DNA of 64,000 nucleotides from Asterella californica (lineage: Eukaryota > Streptophyta > Marchantiopsida > Marchantiales > Aytoniaceae). Below are positions 11,380 to 22,800 of this stretch, in pieces. Both the position numbers and the translations under genes were made by a program. Within the stretch, counting starts at the first letter, position 1. Every line of letters starts with the position of its first letter. The stretch covers positions 17,422,001-17,486,000 of the forward strand of contig JAYKYS010000009.1 of the NCBI GenBank assembly GCA_036924285.1, read 5' to 3'. The notes below the pieces were generated by a model. The model was given only the letters and a program-made list of their open reading frames with translations. It did not search any database and was not told the DNA's origin.

Positions 11380-13443
11380 AATAATTTTACAAACCTTGAT
11401 GTAGAGAGTGAGGATGACTGCTTAGATGGAATGTGTTTCGGAGATGAAGACCGGAGCTTTGTCGTGGATGCACGCTCCCAAGACCTTGCAGAGGAGAGCG
11501 TGCTAGAACGGTGGTGACGAGAAATGCTCGATGCGAGATCTGTGAGTCGGTTACTCGAAGACAAGACTTTGGAGTCGCTCAGAGCCGCTGCAAGCAAAGT
11601 GTCTCTCATGCCTGAATTCGGATCTTTTAAGGAGTTTCATTTTGCCGTTGGTTCCTGATCTTCTTGAATAGTCGAGCGAGCCATAAATTGAAGAACTTTT
11701 CAAACTATAGAGTTCGACTGTGCAGGTATGGAGTGAAGGCTTGTTGTCAAAAGTTATTCGAGCAAGGATTTGAAACATCGAGTAGTACGAAAGCGAGTAA
11801 CAGTCAATCTCGCAGCTTCCACGAATATACACAAAGACGTCGAGTGTCACAGAGATAAGCTGAAACTGGACGATCCGAACCAGCACAATCTCAACCGAGG
11901 AAAGAGTCAGCTAATGATCATTGCGGTGAAAGACTGTGATACAAATCGGCGGAGAGATCAGCTTTTTATGGAGCTAGTGCATGAGATAGTGAGCTCGAGC
12001 ATCCATGCAAGTGACGAGTTCGAGCGTAGAAAGATAAATTCAGTGGACGAACTGCTATTACTATTTGTGATTTAGAGCACAGTTGCCTTGATCATATTGG
12101 ATACTGTCGTGGTCTGACATCCAACTCGAAATTTCTAGATGCAGTCATGTTTAACATGGTAGTCATTAATCCGAGCACCCCCATTCAAAATCTGATGAAA
12201 GATGTTTGAACATCATTCAGTAAGCGCGCTCCTTACTACCAAGTCTGGAGGAGTCGAGAGCACTCTCATGACTGATTGGAGGATAATCAGACAGCATCCT
12301 TCTACTATATCTTTTCCATCTATAGACGCATAGTTGAAGTGGATTGGCAGTTGTGGATTGAGATACCTGGGAATGCAATACAAGAATATTTAGTAGATAT
12401 CTTATGTGTCCCAGTGTCACTCGCGATGCATTTTCTTTGTGTCAAAAGGTGATCTATTTGGACGCTTGTCATAGCAAGTCGAGAAAGTTCTCATGCCAAA
12501 TAATCATAGCTTCAGTGCTAGATGGTGCAAATGAGACAATCATTTTGGCCTTCGCGGTTGTTCCACAAGAAGACACTGCAAATTGGACATGGTTCTGTCA
12601 ACATCTCCGCAACTCGATACACGGTATTATTTCTCCTCATACTGTAATTATTAGTGATAGACATAAGAGCCTCGAGCGAGCTGTTCGTGAGATATTCTCT
12701 GAAGTTTTCCACATGCACTGTGAGCATCACATCCGTATGAATGTGCGGACGAGGTTTGGCAGAGAGCTGAGCGTCCGTTCCTCTCTTGCTTGTATGCCAA
12801 GACCCGAGAAATGTAAGGCACTCCACACTCCTTTGCGCATTCTCTTTCATTAGATTATTTACGACACTGGCTGGTGGACTACAGTTGCAACTATTCTCTC
12901 ACTTGTAGGTACAATGAAGTGCTTGAGAAGCTGGATGCATTAGGAGAAAGAGGTAGGCAACTGACAGAATACTTACAAAGTATACAACCTGAGAGGTATA
13001 GTCGATTTGCATGAGAAAGTCACTTCCAACGTGATTGAGAGCATGAATAATGCTCTCAGACAAATCCGATGGAATGCTCCATTGAAGGTCTTGTTGGATT
13101 TATGATATCATATTATGCACCAGTTTTCCACTGGTGCATAAGCGCAAGCAATAGCTTCAGCAAGAAACAAGTGTAATGACATGTTTTGCTCAACTACGGC
13201 TTCTGGAGAACGAGCAGGCTGCAGAAGGACTTTTGTGTCAAGTTTCTTTTTCTACAGTCCGCTGCCATGCGAATGGAGTTACATGTGGTGAAACTAACGA
13301 GAGATGGTGCAAAGACATGTACATGTATGAAATTCCAAGAGATGAGATGGTCATGTGGTCATGTTATTGCCTTCGATAGAGAGAATAGTAGGATCCAGCA
13401 ACGAGACTCGATAACATTTGGCATAGCTCTTCGCTATTTTTAA
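11380..13443 (+). pseudogene. MULE (Mutator-like) transposase remnant
   Basis: Decayed transposase read in several frames. The N-terminal part (11,386-12,075) has an acidic lead and the motif MPEFGSFKEFHFAV, like the conserved start of MuDR proteins. The central ORF (12,404-12,853) is a MULE DDE domain: LDACHSK supplies the first Asp, AFAVVPQEDTANWTWFC the ALA-type core, IISDRHKSLERAV the second Asp, and MHCEHHI the C/H pair. After a possible intron, NVIESMNNALRQIR (~13,030) gives the third acid. A SWIM zinc finger follows at ~13,290-13,360 (CTCMKFQEMRWSCGH, pattern CxC...CxH). Frameshifts occur near 12,150 and 13,010, with stops TGA, TAG and TAA in between, so no functional protein is expected. 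In life such enzymes cut and paste Mutator-type transposons. Related host genes (FAR1/FHY3) share this fold, but the multiple lesions argue for a dead transposon. Confidence 0.8.
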
Positions 13444-16400
13444 TCTATCGACATCGTGCGTTACCAGCAGTTTTCACTTGTGAGCTTCAACGGGTGTATT
13501 GTTGTGGACCTCCCCCTGTGGCAAGACAACAGAGAAGACACAAATGTCTCTTCGTCAAATATTGAAAGTCAGTGTCACATGACTAAACCTACAACGAATG
13601 AGACTGAATTTGCTACAATGATGAGCAAATATCACATTTAGCTTCAGAGCACATTGTGCATCGAAGACGAAGAGGAGTCGTGCAAAGAGGTCCAGAGCAT
13701 GAGTTGGGACATTTTCCTCCATCTGCTCCGGGAAGATAGTCATTCTAGACAAACATGTCACAATAGATGAACATGTCCAGTGTTGTATGCATCCACCGAC
13801 GACGAAGGGCTGTTCACTGAGTGACAAATGGAGTCGAAGAAAGTGGAATTCATGTCGTGATTACAGCTTCCTCTCAATCATCTGAAGGAGAAGCTCACTT
13901 ACCCACATTCGCTTTGGTTGTCTCATTTTAGGTGTTATGTAGTTACATTAGCTGCATGAAACGTCATATCAGTCGGTTTATGTAGTTACGTTAGCTACAT
14001 TCTACGTCTTTTCATAGTCAATCTAGACCTCGATTCTAGTCATGATAAAAGAGAGACTCCAAAGGTTGTAAGGAAGGGACTACTTATGGCTTATTTATGA
14101 GCGGTCGGATATGGGTGATGAGCGGTCGGGTATCTGCTGTTCGTCAAACGAAAGTGCCACTGCACTTATACATACGGGAGCTTAGCACTGACTGGGCATA
14201 GAAAGAATCTATATATACTTTCTCGAGGTCAGAGAAAGTTGACATATCTCAAAGATTTGCAATCAGATCACGTGGAAAGTTCTCCTCATTTTCAACTCAA
14301 TCATGTATGAAGACAGTGTTTCAATGGTCGGTTCGATTCTCTAAAAGGAGAAAAACGGTACTGCACTCAACATGCAAACATTTTGTGTTGAATTGGTTTG
14401 CATTCTTTTTTCTCCATGGACTTGTCTACTCAAAGGAATTGGAAGCGTCGCTCAGCTGAAAGGTTTCTCAATCAACAGTAGGGTGATAGAGCAAAGACTA
14501 TTGATTGAGCAAAGAAGAACCGATGTCGAAGATGCAAACTATAAGATGATTGGTGACTTCCACATGTACTCCAGTTTGTGAGTCCCATATATAATCTTTC
14601 TGAAGTCAACTCTGGGGATCCTCAAGAGCCACCCAGGACTAAGCAGTTTGCCGCTGAATCCTCTTGCTCTAAAAATTTGCAAAACCAAAAGATGTCTCTT
14701 ACGATCAAGAAGTCTCAACGCTTCAAGAAGATATTCCATCTTTTGTAAGAAATTCATTTTAAACTCATTCTACTACATGAAGATTTCAAGACGAATGTTT
14801 TGTATCTTTTGGAGAGGATGTTTCTTTAGTTTCTAGCACATTAGACTTACCTATACTTTTATGTGTAGATCAGTGCGTGGGATTAGATTGCCCCTTTTGG
14901 GAGGATGTCTCAATATGTTCGAACTGTGATTGCTCCCTCAGTAGGGGAAGTCTCATGTGTAAACCAGTTGTGGAATTCTGTTCCAGTCAAGGTTATTCAG
15001 CAGAAGTCATTTTCTCCTCCTGCCGTGGACGATGTCCATATCAACTAGCTTGAAACGATGAACGCTCATGTCATCAAGACGGACGTTCCTAGTCCTGTAT
15101 CTGTCTTGGATAATCTCTGCTCTAGAAGAGACTCGATGAACGAGTAGTGCAGTGATTTTAGTACCTGAGAGAAGTAGCAGAACTTGTTAGGTATCTTGCT
15201 ATTCTGATGACAAGGATTCGTTAGTGGATGGATCCCGGATGTCGAGCTCTTCCAATTCCTCAAAATTGGTTTGATGTCCTAAGAAATAGTGCTAATTTGA
15301 CACATTTTATTTTGTGACATCAATTAGCGGAGAACGTATGGAGTGCTAGATATTCTAGTCCAAAGCTCAGCATGACCAATGTCTGAGATCAGACTCCTCT
15401 TTCAGCACTTACGATTTATGGATTAACTTCTGTGCCGCATAATATGACTGCCACTGCGGTCCTACTGCTTCATGGACGAGCACTGTTGATTGACAAACAG
15501 TTCGTGACGTGTACTTGGACTCTAGACGCTACCGGCTTTTCTTGTGTCTCTCTTTCGTGCAAGCTTACAGTTCATAGTTCTAACGAAGGGCGATGGTACT
15601 GATGCTCGTTGACTAGGTACTCTCCATGAAACTTGTCGTGAGTATATTTAGGACAGCATGATTCCCTATCGTAGCACCCAGAGAGGATTTCCTTTAACTA
15701 TCCAAAGAACTTCTCACATCTTTAACTGTACATAAACATTTGGAGGATCGCAAGAGAAAAATCAGACTAGCACTTTTATGAGAGAGAGACGAACACTCTT
15801 ATGTGATCCCTATCTGGGTCACATCAACCAGCAATTAACTTTGTAAGATGCACTTCTTCTAATTTTTCAACTTCTTGTTATTCGGTGCGAATAACTGATG
15901 GGTTCCAAGCCCTAGACTACAATACCTTAAGCACATACATCTCCTGGGTTTACCACCTTGTAATGATTTGGAAGCTAACCATCTGCAAAGTAAAGTTGTA
16001 GTACAACCTAGGTAGGATTTCGAGATCGTGTCCAGTGCTCATCGTGATAAAGAAATGAACAATCAAAATCTTTCAACTTCACAAGGGTCAGATTGGTTAT
16101 GGAAAAACGGAGACCTGACAAAGGAAGACAGATGAAGCCACTAATACCATGTACTAAAACTAAAACACTCGTCTGATGCTTGAGCAATCTGTGTTGGCAG
16201 GAATGAGAAGACAAGATCTGCGTGTTTTAGTGGAGGGTGGTATTGTGTTGCAGATCAGTGGAGAAAGATTTGAGACTTGGTTTTCAAAAATGTCAATAGA
16301 CGTCAAGTGGAGCGCTGGATCGATGGATTTATGCGACGATTCTGACTTCCAGACTGTGTGATAATTGTCAAGATCAGTGCTGAATTGGACCTTGGAGTCT

Positions 16401-16456
16401 TGACAATAACAATCCCAAAACTGCAAAGAATCTCATCTGTACAATGGTTCATCCCA
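13444..16456. other. No assignable gene
   Basis: Only short scattered open frames. A 20-base unit ATGAGCGGTCGG(A/G)TAT occurs twice at ~14,098-14,135. The downstream part (to ~13,860) may be MULE sequence past the SWIM finger. Nothing else is recognisable. Confidence 0.5.
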
Positions 16457-16600
16457 ACTAGGACGACAGATAGTGGAAAGTCTTCAGCAGAAGGAGTTTG
16501 ACTGATGCATTTCCTCCACTAAGGACGTCGAGTAGTGGAAGGTCTTCATAGGCAGAAGAGAGTATGACTGATGCATTTCCTCCACTAAGGACCTCTAGTA
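16457..16600. repeat. Tandem duplication, ~65-bp unit, about 2.2 copies
   Basis: The sequence ACTAGGAC...AGTAGTGGAAGGTCTTC...ACTGATGCATTTCCTCC repeats from ~16,457 and ~16,518 with a partial third start at ~16,583. The second copy has a few extra bases. Non-coding. Confidence 0.7.
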
Positions 16601-16791
16601 GTAATGATACAAATAACGAGGATCAAGGGCTCCCGGTTGCAACCCACTCAGTTTGCTTAGCAACGGATCACTCTAGCAAAGATGTAAATCGCTCGAGGTT
16701 CTCAAGACAAACTTGACTTTAGTCTGCAAATGACTGAGCGGTATCTACTTCTTGTCTTACTAAATCACATTTGCCTTTGTTGATAACTAAA

Positions 16792-17134
16792 CATGATAAA
16801 TCTAAGTTATTTACATTTAACATCATAGACAAGTAAGAAGTCACTTGCACAAGCGCACAAATGCTTGAACAAGATAACTAGCATACTATCAGTCTAATAG
16901 GACTTAAAATGTATAACACAACGGTGTTAATATATGCATGAAGGACTAGGAGTAACATTAAGCTAACTTCTACCGCTACTAACTCCCAAGTGTCGGAGTA
17001 GAAGCGTAACTCATAGCCGTCAATGTCCACAGCCTCTAGAATCAACTTCTCTGACGTCTTAACTTCACTCAGAGAGACTAACTCCTAGTAGAGAGATGAA
17101 TCATTCACTGTGTGAAATGATTCACATCACGACA
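16792..17134 (-). repeat. Element 1 left (3') LTR, truncated
   Basis: 343 bases nearly identical to 27,603-27,945, ending in CACATCACGACA. Homology stops abruptly at 16,792, while the right LTR continues inwards, so the far end of this LTR is missing. The end contains a small palindrome (TGAATCATTCAC...GTGAAATGATTCA). Confidence 0.85.
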
Positions 17135-17150
17135 TCCAACCCCTCCAAAC
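17135..17150 (-). other. Polypurine tract of element 1
   Basis: Read on the minus strand the bases abutting the 3' LTR are purine-rich (GGTTTGGAGGGGTTGGA then TGTCGTG). This is the expected position for plus-strand DNA priming. Confidence 0.7.
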
Positions 17151-17180
17151 CTGCACATCCTCCGGCATGTGCCAATCTCT

Positions 17181-18165
17181 TCATTCTTCTATCTGTTCTC
17201 CATCATCATCAATCTCCTCCGCCTCAGCCTCTTCAAACACTAGGACGTCTCCGTCTCTTGTTGTCCTCTGCTCTGACTCCAGAAAATTTAACAACTCTAC
17301 TGATCCCTCATGTCTTTTGAATAGTTTCACACGCTTTCTTGCCACTGATAGCTTCAAAGGAGTACCGTCTAGCTCTCGTAAACTATAAGTGGCATTTTCA
17401 TAAACATCTAGCACAATTTAAGGCCTGAACCATCTTCGAGAGAACTTACGAAGAGTAGAATGCTGATTCTCCAACGTGCTGTCATACACCAGAACCCAAT
17501 CATCAACACGTATTGGCTTTGGTCGTAGTCGATGAGTCTTGTCAAAACGTTCTTTGTTTTTTACTCGAGCCACCTTCAGCCTCTCCTGTGCTTCAGCAAG
17601 ATCCTCCTCCCTCTGCTCCAACTGCCTGGTATGTAGAGCAATAAGTGAAGCACGATCTAAACCATCTTCCCATTGTAACGTAGGCCACGTAGGAAAGTCC
17701 TCCTCAGCAGGTATGATCGGTTTCTGCCTCAACATAAAGCTCAATTGACATATAGCCAGTCGTGGTACAGTGTGTAGTTCTATCAGCCCACAAAGCAAAT
17801 GAAAGTAGTCTCGACCATTCTCTAGGCCTACCATCACATGCTTTCACTAAAGCGTGAACAATAGAAGGGTGTCCTCGTTCACTCTTATCAATGTCCTCTA
17901 GATTCATGACAGTAGTAAGCTGAAGCTTTACTCCATAACGAGCAAAGAACCTTTTCGCTTCTGCGTCTCTCAACTCCCCCGTATCTGCTCGTAATCTCCC
18001 AACATATCCATAACGACAGATGATATCCTCGAGCACGAATTTGCATATGTTCTTTGTAGTCTTCATTCGTAGTGCTCGTCCTTCCACATAGTTGGAAAGA
18101 TCCTCTCGAGCTAACACCAAATAACGCATCCTTCATAGCCCAAGTGGCGTGTGGTGCCCACAAAT
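17181..18165 (-). pseudogene. Element 1 integrase, C-terminal two thirds
   Basis: Minus-strand reading starts in MRYLVLARED, then VCRF-like and RADTGELRDAEA (second catalytic Asp region), then KSERGHPS (catalytic Glu). It continues through the C-terminal arm (LRPKPIRVDDWVLVYDS; ATYSLRELDGTPLK) to an acidic tail. The first catalytic Asp and the HHCC zinc-binding part are absent because the insertion at 18,166 replaces them. A TGA stands where the equivalent copies have Trp just before RMRYLVL, and frame changes occur near 17,415 and 17,890. It belongs to the same polyprotein family as the integrase of element 2. Confidence 0.8.
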
Positions 18166-21100
18166 TACAGGATTCACGAATTTTTAAAATTTTTATGATT
18201 AATAACTTGTTTGTATAACTGAAGAAGCGTTGTTACTTAAGGTTACGTCTTCCTTAGCAGGAAGATGATCTTACGAGCTGTTTGTAATAATAAGTTGACT
18301 TCTTCGGAAGACGACCATCTTCAGAAGAGCGTCTTCTCAGTTGCGTCTTCGGAAGACGGAAGACAACGGAAGACATCCATCTTCCGGAAGACAGCGACCG
18401 CGAAGGCCTAATCACGGCTTTTTCAGTAAAGAAGTAGTTGTACCTACTGGGTCGCATCGAACAGGTAGGTAGATTAGGTAAGTCACCTAGGGTCGAAACC
18501 CCTAAACTGCGAGGAAGATACCGAAGCGCATTAGTGGATTCTCGGCTTCCCGCAGCATGAGCACTCTTGGTGGAGAAGATCGAATTCCGAAAGTGAGCTT
18601 CGCGAGAGGAAATCGAGTGAGAAAATCGAGTGAGGAAATCGAGAGAGGCAAGCGAGCGAGGTGAGGACCAGTTGCAGCTAGGCGAAGGACGAGACCGAAT
18701 TGCTGAAGCACGGAAGGCAGGGAGCGAAGTCGTTTCTGTGAGCTCCCGGGAAGCTGACATTGGAGAGTAGCTGAGTAGAATCGAAGGTGGAATTGAGGCG
18801 TGGTCAGGAATTGAACAGCGGAAGCAGCCGTGTGGAGTCGCATTGGAGCTAGGACCAGAGCCACAAGCGCGTGGAAGGTCGAAGACAACTCGAGAAGCAG
18901 AAGAAGACTGTAGAGGTTCTTCCCACGTTCTTTCTCCTTCCCACTTCTTCTCGCCTTTGTCTGGTATTCCCTGCGCTTCCCCGGTTGTTTGCAGGCAGCC
19001 TGATCGATTACCCCCACCCCCATTTTTCCTATTGAGACATTGGGTGCGGAAGCGCTGCCCAATTTCTGTCAGACATCTTCCTACTTCTTCCTGAGTTCAA
19101 TTCGAGCTTCCCTACCCATCGTCCTTAAATTGACGATCCCAGCTATCAATTTCTCTACCCTACTACCCCTCTACACCCGAAACCTCGAACAGAAGACTCT
19201 TCGGAAGATGGGAACATCTTCGGAAGACGCTTCTTAAACTTGACTGTCTTCGGAAGTCGACTATAACCAATTCGTATCAAGAGTGGATTTGTGTTGCTTT
19301 TGTGTTAAGAGAGACTTGGTACGAATCCCGAGTGGTGTGGTGAGTTGTTTTGTTATTTCGAGAAGTTGGAAGTCGGGAACTAGGCCTGTGCCTCCCGGTC
19401 TTCCAAGCTTCTCAACTCCACATCTTCCTAGAGAGACTAGAAGACTGAAAGGCTGGCAAAATGAGCACGAAGACGTGAGGGTCCATTTCGGGTCTCTTCA
19501 GTCCGATCCATAGCAGCCATTCCTTCTTCTTCCCAAACTTAAAAGAGAGTCGTGAGAATACTTGCTGGCAGAATCTGGAGAGAATGGTCGAGGGTCATGT
19601 CTTCCCACCGAGCAGCAAGCTTCTTCTGAGTGCGTATGAAGAGGTGAGAAGTCAGAAGAACAGAGTGCAATTGTCTTGAGTCTGTTGTGAGGATAGATTG
19701 CGCGTAGGAAGACGAAGACAGGTGAGACCAGTGAAGGGAAGCCTGACTTCGGGAGGTCTTCCGAGAAAGACATTGAATCGGAAACTGTCTCGGGTGTCTT
19801 CCCAGAGGTCACTGTCACCGCAGGAGCCCGCAACCATCTTCCAAACCTGTCATGCACTTTATGTTTCACGAATCTTGTATCTTCTGATCGGAAGTAGGAT
19901 GTAATGCAAGATGGGTTGTCTTCTTGGTAATCCATGCGAGGCCTTGCTTAGATAGGATTGTTTAGATATAGCTCGGAAGACGAGAGCTATCTAGGAAGTA
20001 CTGTTAGAATCCCGGAAGACGGAGTAGCTGTCTTCTGGAAGACTAGTTTCGTCTTCTGAGAGTAGAAGCTAGACTGTGTGCACTTGGGAAGGACTGAGCC
20101 TTCAAGCTCATAGTAGGTGCTGGTGGCTTAGTGCAACAGATCTTCCAGTATGACGATGCACCCGCGAGGTTTGGTGTTACCAGCGGCAGAATTGGCCGAG
20201 GTCACTCCTTTCCTCAAGGAGTTGGGTCTCGACTTCTTCCTGTGGGATTGGAACCTCGTCGATCAGGGACTTCTGGAGGAGGTGTGGGCAGCGTTACCAC
20301 CCCGCAACCGTGTACCTGCGAAGGCAGGAGTAGCTCGAGGAAGACCATCTTCCTGGACTGAAGATTGGTGGCGCAGGGCTTTCCACAGACCAGACTCCGA
20401 GGACCGAGGGTATTGGTTTGAGAAGAAGGTTTTGCCCAGGGTCGTGAGTACGTGGCATGTGCCTAGGAGCACCACTTGTCTTTTCATGGAAGACAGGCAG
20501 GGTAGGAATGGGTGGAAGATCGAATCTTACCGGGAGCCGAAGAAGCGACTTCTGGCGAAGCTGTTTCTACATCTCTTCCCCAAGGGGAAAGCGCAGAAGT
20601 CGAGGTACCTGGGAGATCAGGACGTAGACTTCCTGGAAGCAGTGTGGGATAAAAGAGTACCCATCTACTAGGGCGCATACGTCCACAACTATGTATAGAC
20701 GGAGCTAGCGTACTTGGGTACCCCGGCGGGAGGACACTTGACACCTTTCCTCTGCTACTTGTACGTAGCCATGGGGGATCTTAGGAGAGATCAGTTGGCA
20801 GAGTATGGGCCAACAGGGCAACAGGAGGAGAAGGAGGAGACCTCGGAAGACGATGACCGAGCCGCAGCCGCAACTCCCCCTCCCACTCTGATGCCACAGC
20901 TGAGGCCCGGCTCTCACCAAAAGACGCTTCTTGTGAGGGAAGACCAGTCTAGTGGGTCGGAAGACGCCACGCCACGAGGAAGATGGGTCCTAGAAGTGTA
21001 CTTAGGACACCCATCTTCCTCAATCATTCAGGATCGGAGTCCGACTCGGAGGAAGAACTGCTGAATACTCGATCGGAGCAGAAGACCGCTTCTGCAACAC

Positions 21101-21850
21101 CTGGGAGCCTTCCGAAGACTCCAGAAGACGAAGAATGGATGGGCGCTCCTGCTGCGATGCGAGGAAGCGCAACGAAGAGAGCCGCTCCTACCATGAGGAG
21201 TCTTCCACCCCGGAAGATGAGAAGAGTAGCTTCTTCTCGTGCGCAGAAGATGAAGGCCATTGTGGTGGAAGTGGCATCCTTGTCTCTAAAAGACAAGGTT
21301 GACACCTCAGAGCGAGTGGTGGAGATGAACTTGTCTTCCGCAGGAAGAAGACTGGAAGAGTTCAGCGCCTTCTTCTACAAGGAGATCCAGCCAGCTATGG
21401 AGTTGCTGGAGAAGAGAGCGAAGGCACAGGAGAGGCCCTTGCAACCTGGATTCGGCCTGCGCACCTTGCTGCGACAGGGAGAAGATCAGAAGAAGACGGA
21501 GTCGCTGGAAGCTAGTCTCCGCACCACGGAGAAGCTCGTAGCTCGATACAAGGCGGAAGCAGCCGCTTCTGCCAAGGAGCTGGTGCAGCTTCGGAAGAGC
21601 AACCAGGAGTTGCAGGCGCGTGTACAGCAGCGCGATCAGGAAGTCCTCCGAGTGCGGAAGAAGATCACCACCCTCGCAGAGGAGCAGACCACTTGGAAGA
21701 CGTAGCGAGAAGCCGCAGAAGCGCGAGTTGCAGTTGAGAAGACGCAGCGGGAAGCAACGGAGGCTCGTGCACAGGAGATGCTAGCAGAAGGTGAATGTCG
21801 TTGTAGTGCTACAGGAAGACTATTTCCGTAGGTAGAAGCCTGGGAAGGCT
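18166..21850. mobile_element. 3.7-kb inserted element with extreme GAAGAC/GTCTTC density
   Basis: Sequence unrelated to the flanking retrotransposon and placed between its integrase (left) and RNase H (right). GAAGAC or its complement occurs about 40 times by eye in ~3.6 kb, against about 2 expected at random. Many sites are paired into TCTTCGGAAGAC palindromes, especially at 18,300-18,400. The motif is spread over both the non-coding first half and the coding second half. TACAGG occurs near both ends (18,168 and 21,850) and might be a target duplication; this is weak. No LTR or long terminal inverted repeat was found. The element class is unknown. Confidence 0.6.
20150..21789 (+). pseudogene. 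Unidentified ORF with C-terminal coiled coil, inside the GAAGAC-rich insert
   Basis: A long coding stretch starts at ATG 20,150. The first ~190 codons form a compact Trp/Arg-rich domain (LGLDFFLWDWN, SWTEDWWRRAF, GYWFEKKVLPRVVSTWHVP), then a membrane-free LTPFLCYLYVAMGDL segment. An acidic Ser/Glu region follows (SGSESDSEEE), then a long coiled coil (TTEKLVARYKAEAAASAKEL; VQLRKSNQELQARVQQRDQE). It is interrupted by in-frame TAG at 20,669, 20,696 and 21,703 and by a frame change near 20,983. At the last TAG the context is KT-TAG-REA, and the next unit of the same coiled coil reads KTQREA with CAG, so CAG to TAG mutation is the simplest reading. The 3' end is cut off near 21,830. It may be a gag-like or captured host protein; function unknown. 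Confidence 0.6.
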
Positions 21851-21870
21851 ACAGGGGGCATACACCCTAT

Positions 21871-22395
21871 CACACGGGCTCTTATCAAGAACTCTCGATC
21901 TACCTTCATAGCAGTAACTACTCCCCACAACTCACGCTTCACTTGAGGATAGTTACGTTGTCTATCTGTTAAGATCCGAGCTCCAAATCTTGAAACAAAC
22001 CGCACACCTTCTGCATCTTCTTGACCAACTGCCCATCCAATCGCCTTTGGACTCGTATCAACAGTCAATACCACAGGTCTTCCACTCTCGTAGTTAAGCC
22101 TCCTTAGTACAGGTGGAGACTTGAGAATCTTCTTCAGCTGCTCCATCGTCTCGTGATGTTCTTGCCGCCAAGTAAACCTCCTCCCCTTTCTCAGAAGTGC
22201 ATACAGAGGCTCGGCAATGTGTGCATCATGAAGAATACTCACACGAAAGAACACACAAGCTCCCAAGAACCGTCGAACCTCAGCGATGTTGGTACAGTCA
22301 GCTATTCTTGTTATAGCATCTACCTTCTCTGGGTTCGGACGCCTTCCAAAAGTACCACACAGAGAACCCACTACCACAATCTCTGCAATTCCAAA
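21871..22395 (-). pseudogene. Element 1 RT end and RNase H
   Basis: Minus-strand frame from FGIAEIVVVGSLCG through the RT thumb/connection (RRFLGACVFFRV), the RNase H-like primer-grip region (WRQEHHETMEQLKK) and the RNase H Asp motif VVLTVDTSPKAIGWAVGQ, to NYPQVKRELWGVVTAMK. Sense is lost after FLIRARVI, where the GAAGAC-rich insert begins. The same order is seen, unbroken, in element 2. Confidence 0.85.
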
Positions 22396-22800
22396 ATTGA
22401 TGAAGTAGCTGAAGCGTTTGCTGGAAGGTCAATCTATTCTATTGGATATATGTTTTCAGGTTATGATAAGTTTCAACTTGCTTTGGAGAGTAGAGACTTG
22501 ACTATCATGCGTACACCTTTGGGACTGATGCAGATGTGTACTCTTCCTCAGGGTGCAACAAACTCAGTAGCCCATATGCAGAATGCGATGTATAAAGTGT
22601 TACGAGAGTTTGTACCTGAGGTCACTATCCCGTTTCTGGATGATATTCTCATGAAAGGCTATCCGATGGAAGACAAAGACGAAGCTGTGACTTCTTATGG
22701 ATGTAGAAAGTTCGTTGTAGACCACATTCGGGATGTGAAAAAGATTCTGATGCGTTTGGAGGAGATACACCTAACTCTGTCAAGTACCAAATCTCACCCA
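22396..22800 (+). pseudogene. Inverted middle block of element 1 reverse transcriptase
   Basis: This block encodes the RT palm on the PLUS strand while both neighbours encode the adjoining RT parts on the minus strand. It reads from IDEVAEAFAGRSIYSIG through FSGYDKFQLALESRD (first catalytic Asp region; F/Y-x-G-Y-D), MRTPLGLMQMCTLPQGATNS and PFLDDILMKG (the F/YxDD active site) to IHLTLSSTKS. The minus-strand neighbours end at RNVGTG-HVGE and restart at FGIAEIVVVG, precisely the residues that should flank it. The inversion is therefore clean, with breakpoints within a few bases of 22,396 and 22,800. Confidence 0.88.

Noticed and set aside
17539..17748. Plus-strand open frames across 17.1-17.8 kb and 24.3-26.5 kb
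   Set aside because: Shadows of the minus-strand integrase, protease and gag frames of element 1, which match the polyprotein of element 2.
18254..19062. Minus-strand open frames of 168-186 codons at the start of the GAAGAC-rich insert
   Set aside because: They are Ser/Arg/Leu-rich readings of GAAGAC/GTCTTC repeats and have no start context or domain; probably by-products of the repeat composition.
20669..21705. Possible genetic-code change with TAG read as Gln
   Set aside because: Several TAGs sit at Gln positions, but the coiled-coil gene appears to end in TAG, retroelement lesions also include TGA and frameshifts, and C-to-T decay explains the pattern. The intact BCCIP gene, ending in TGA, gives no support.
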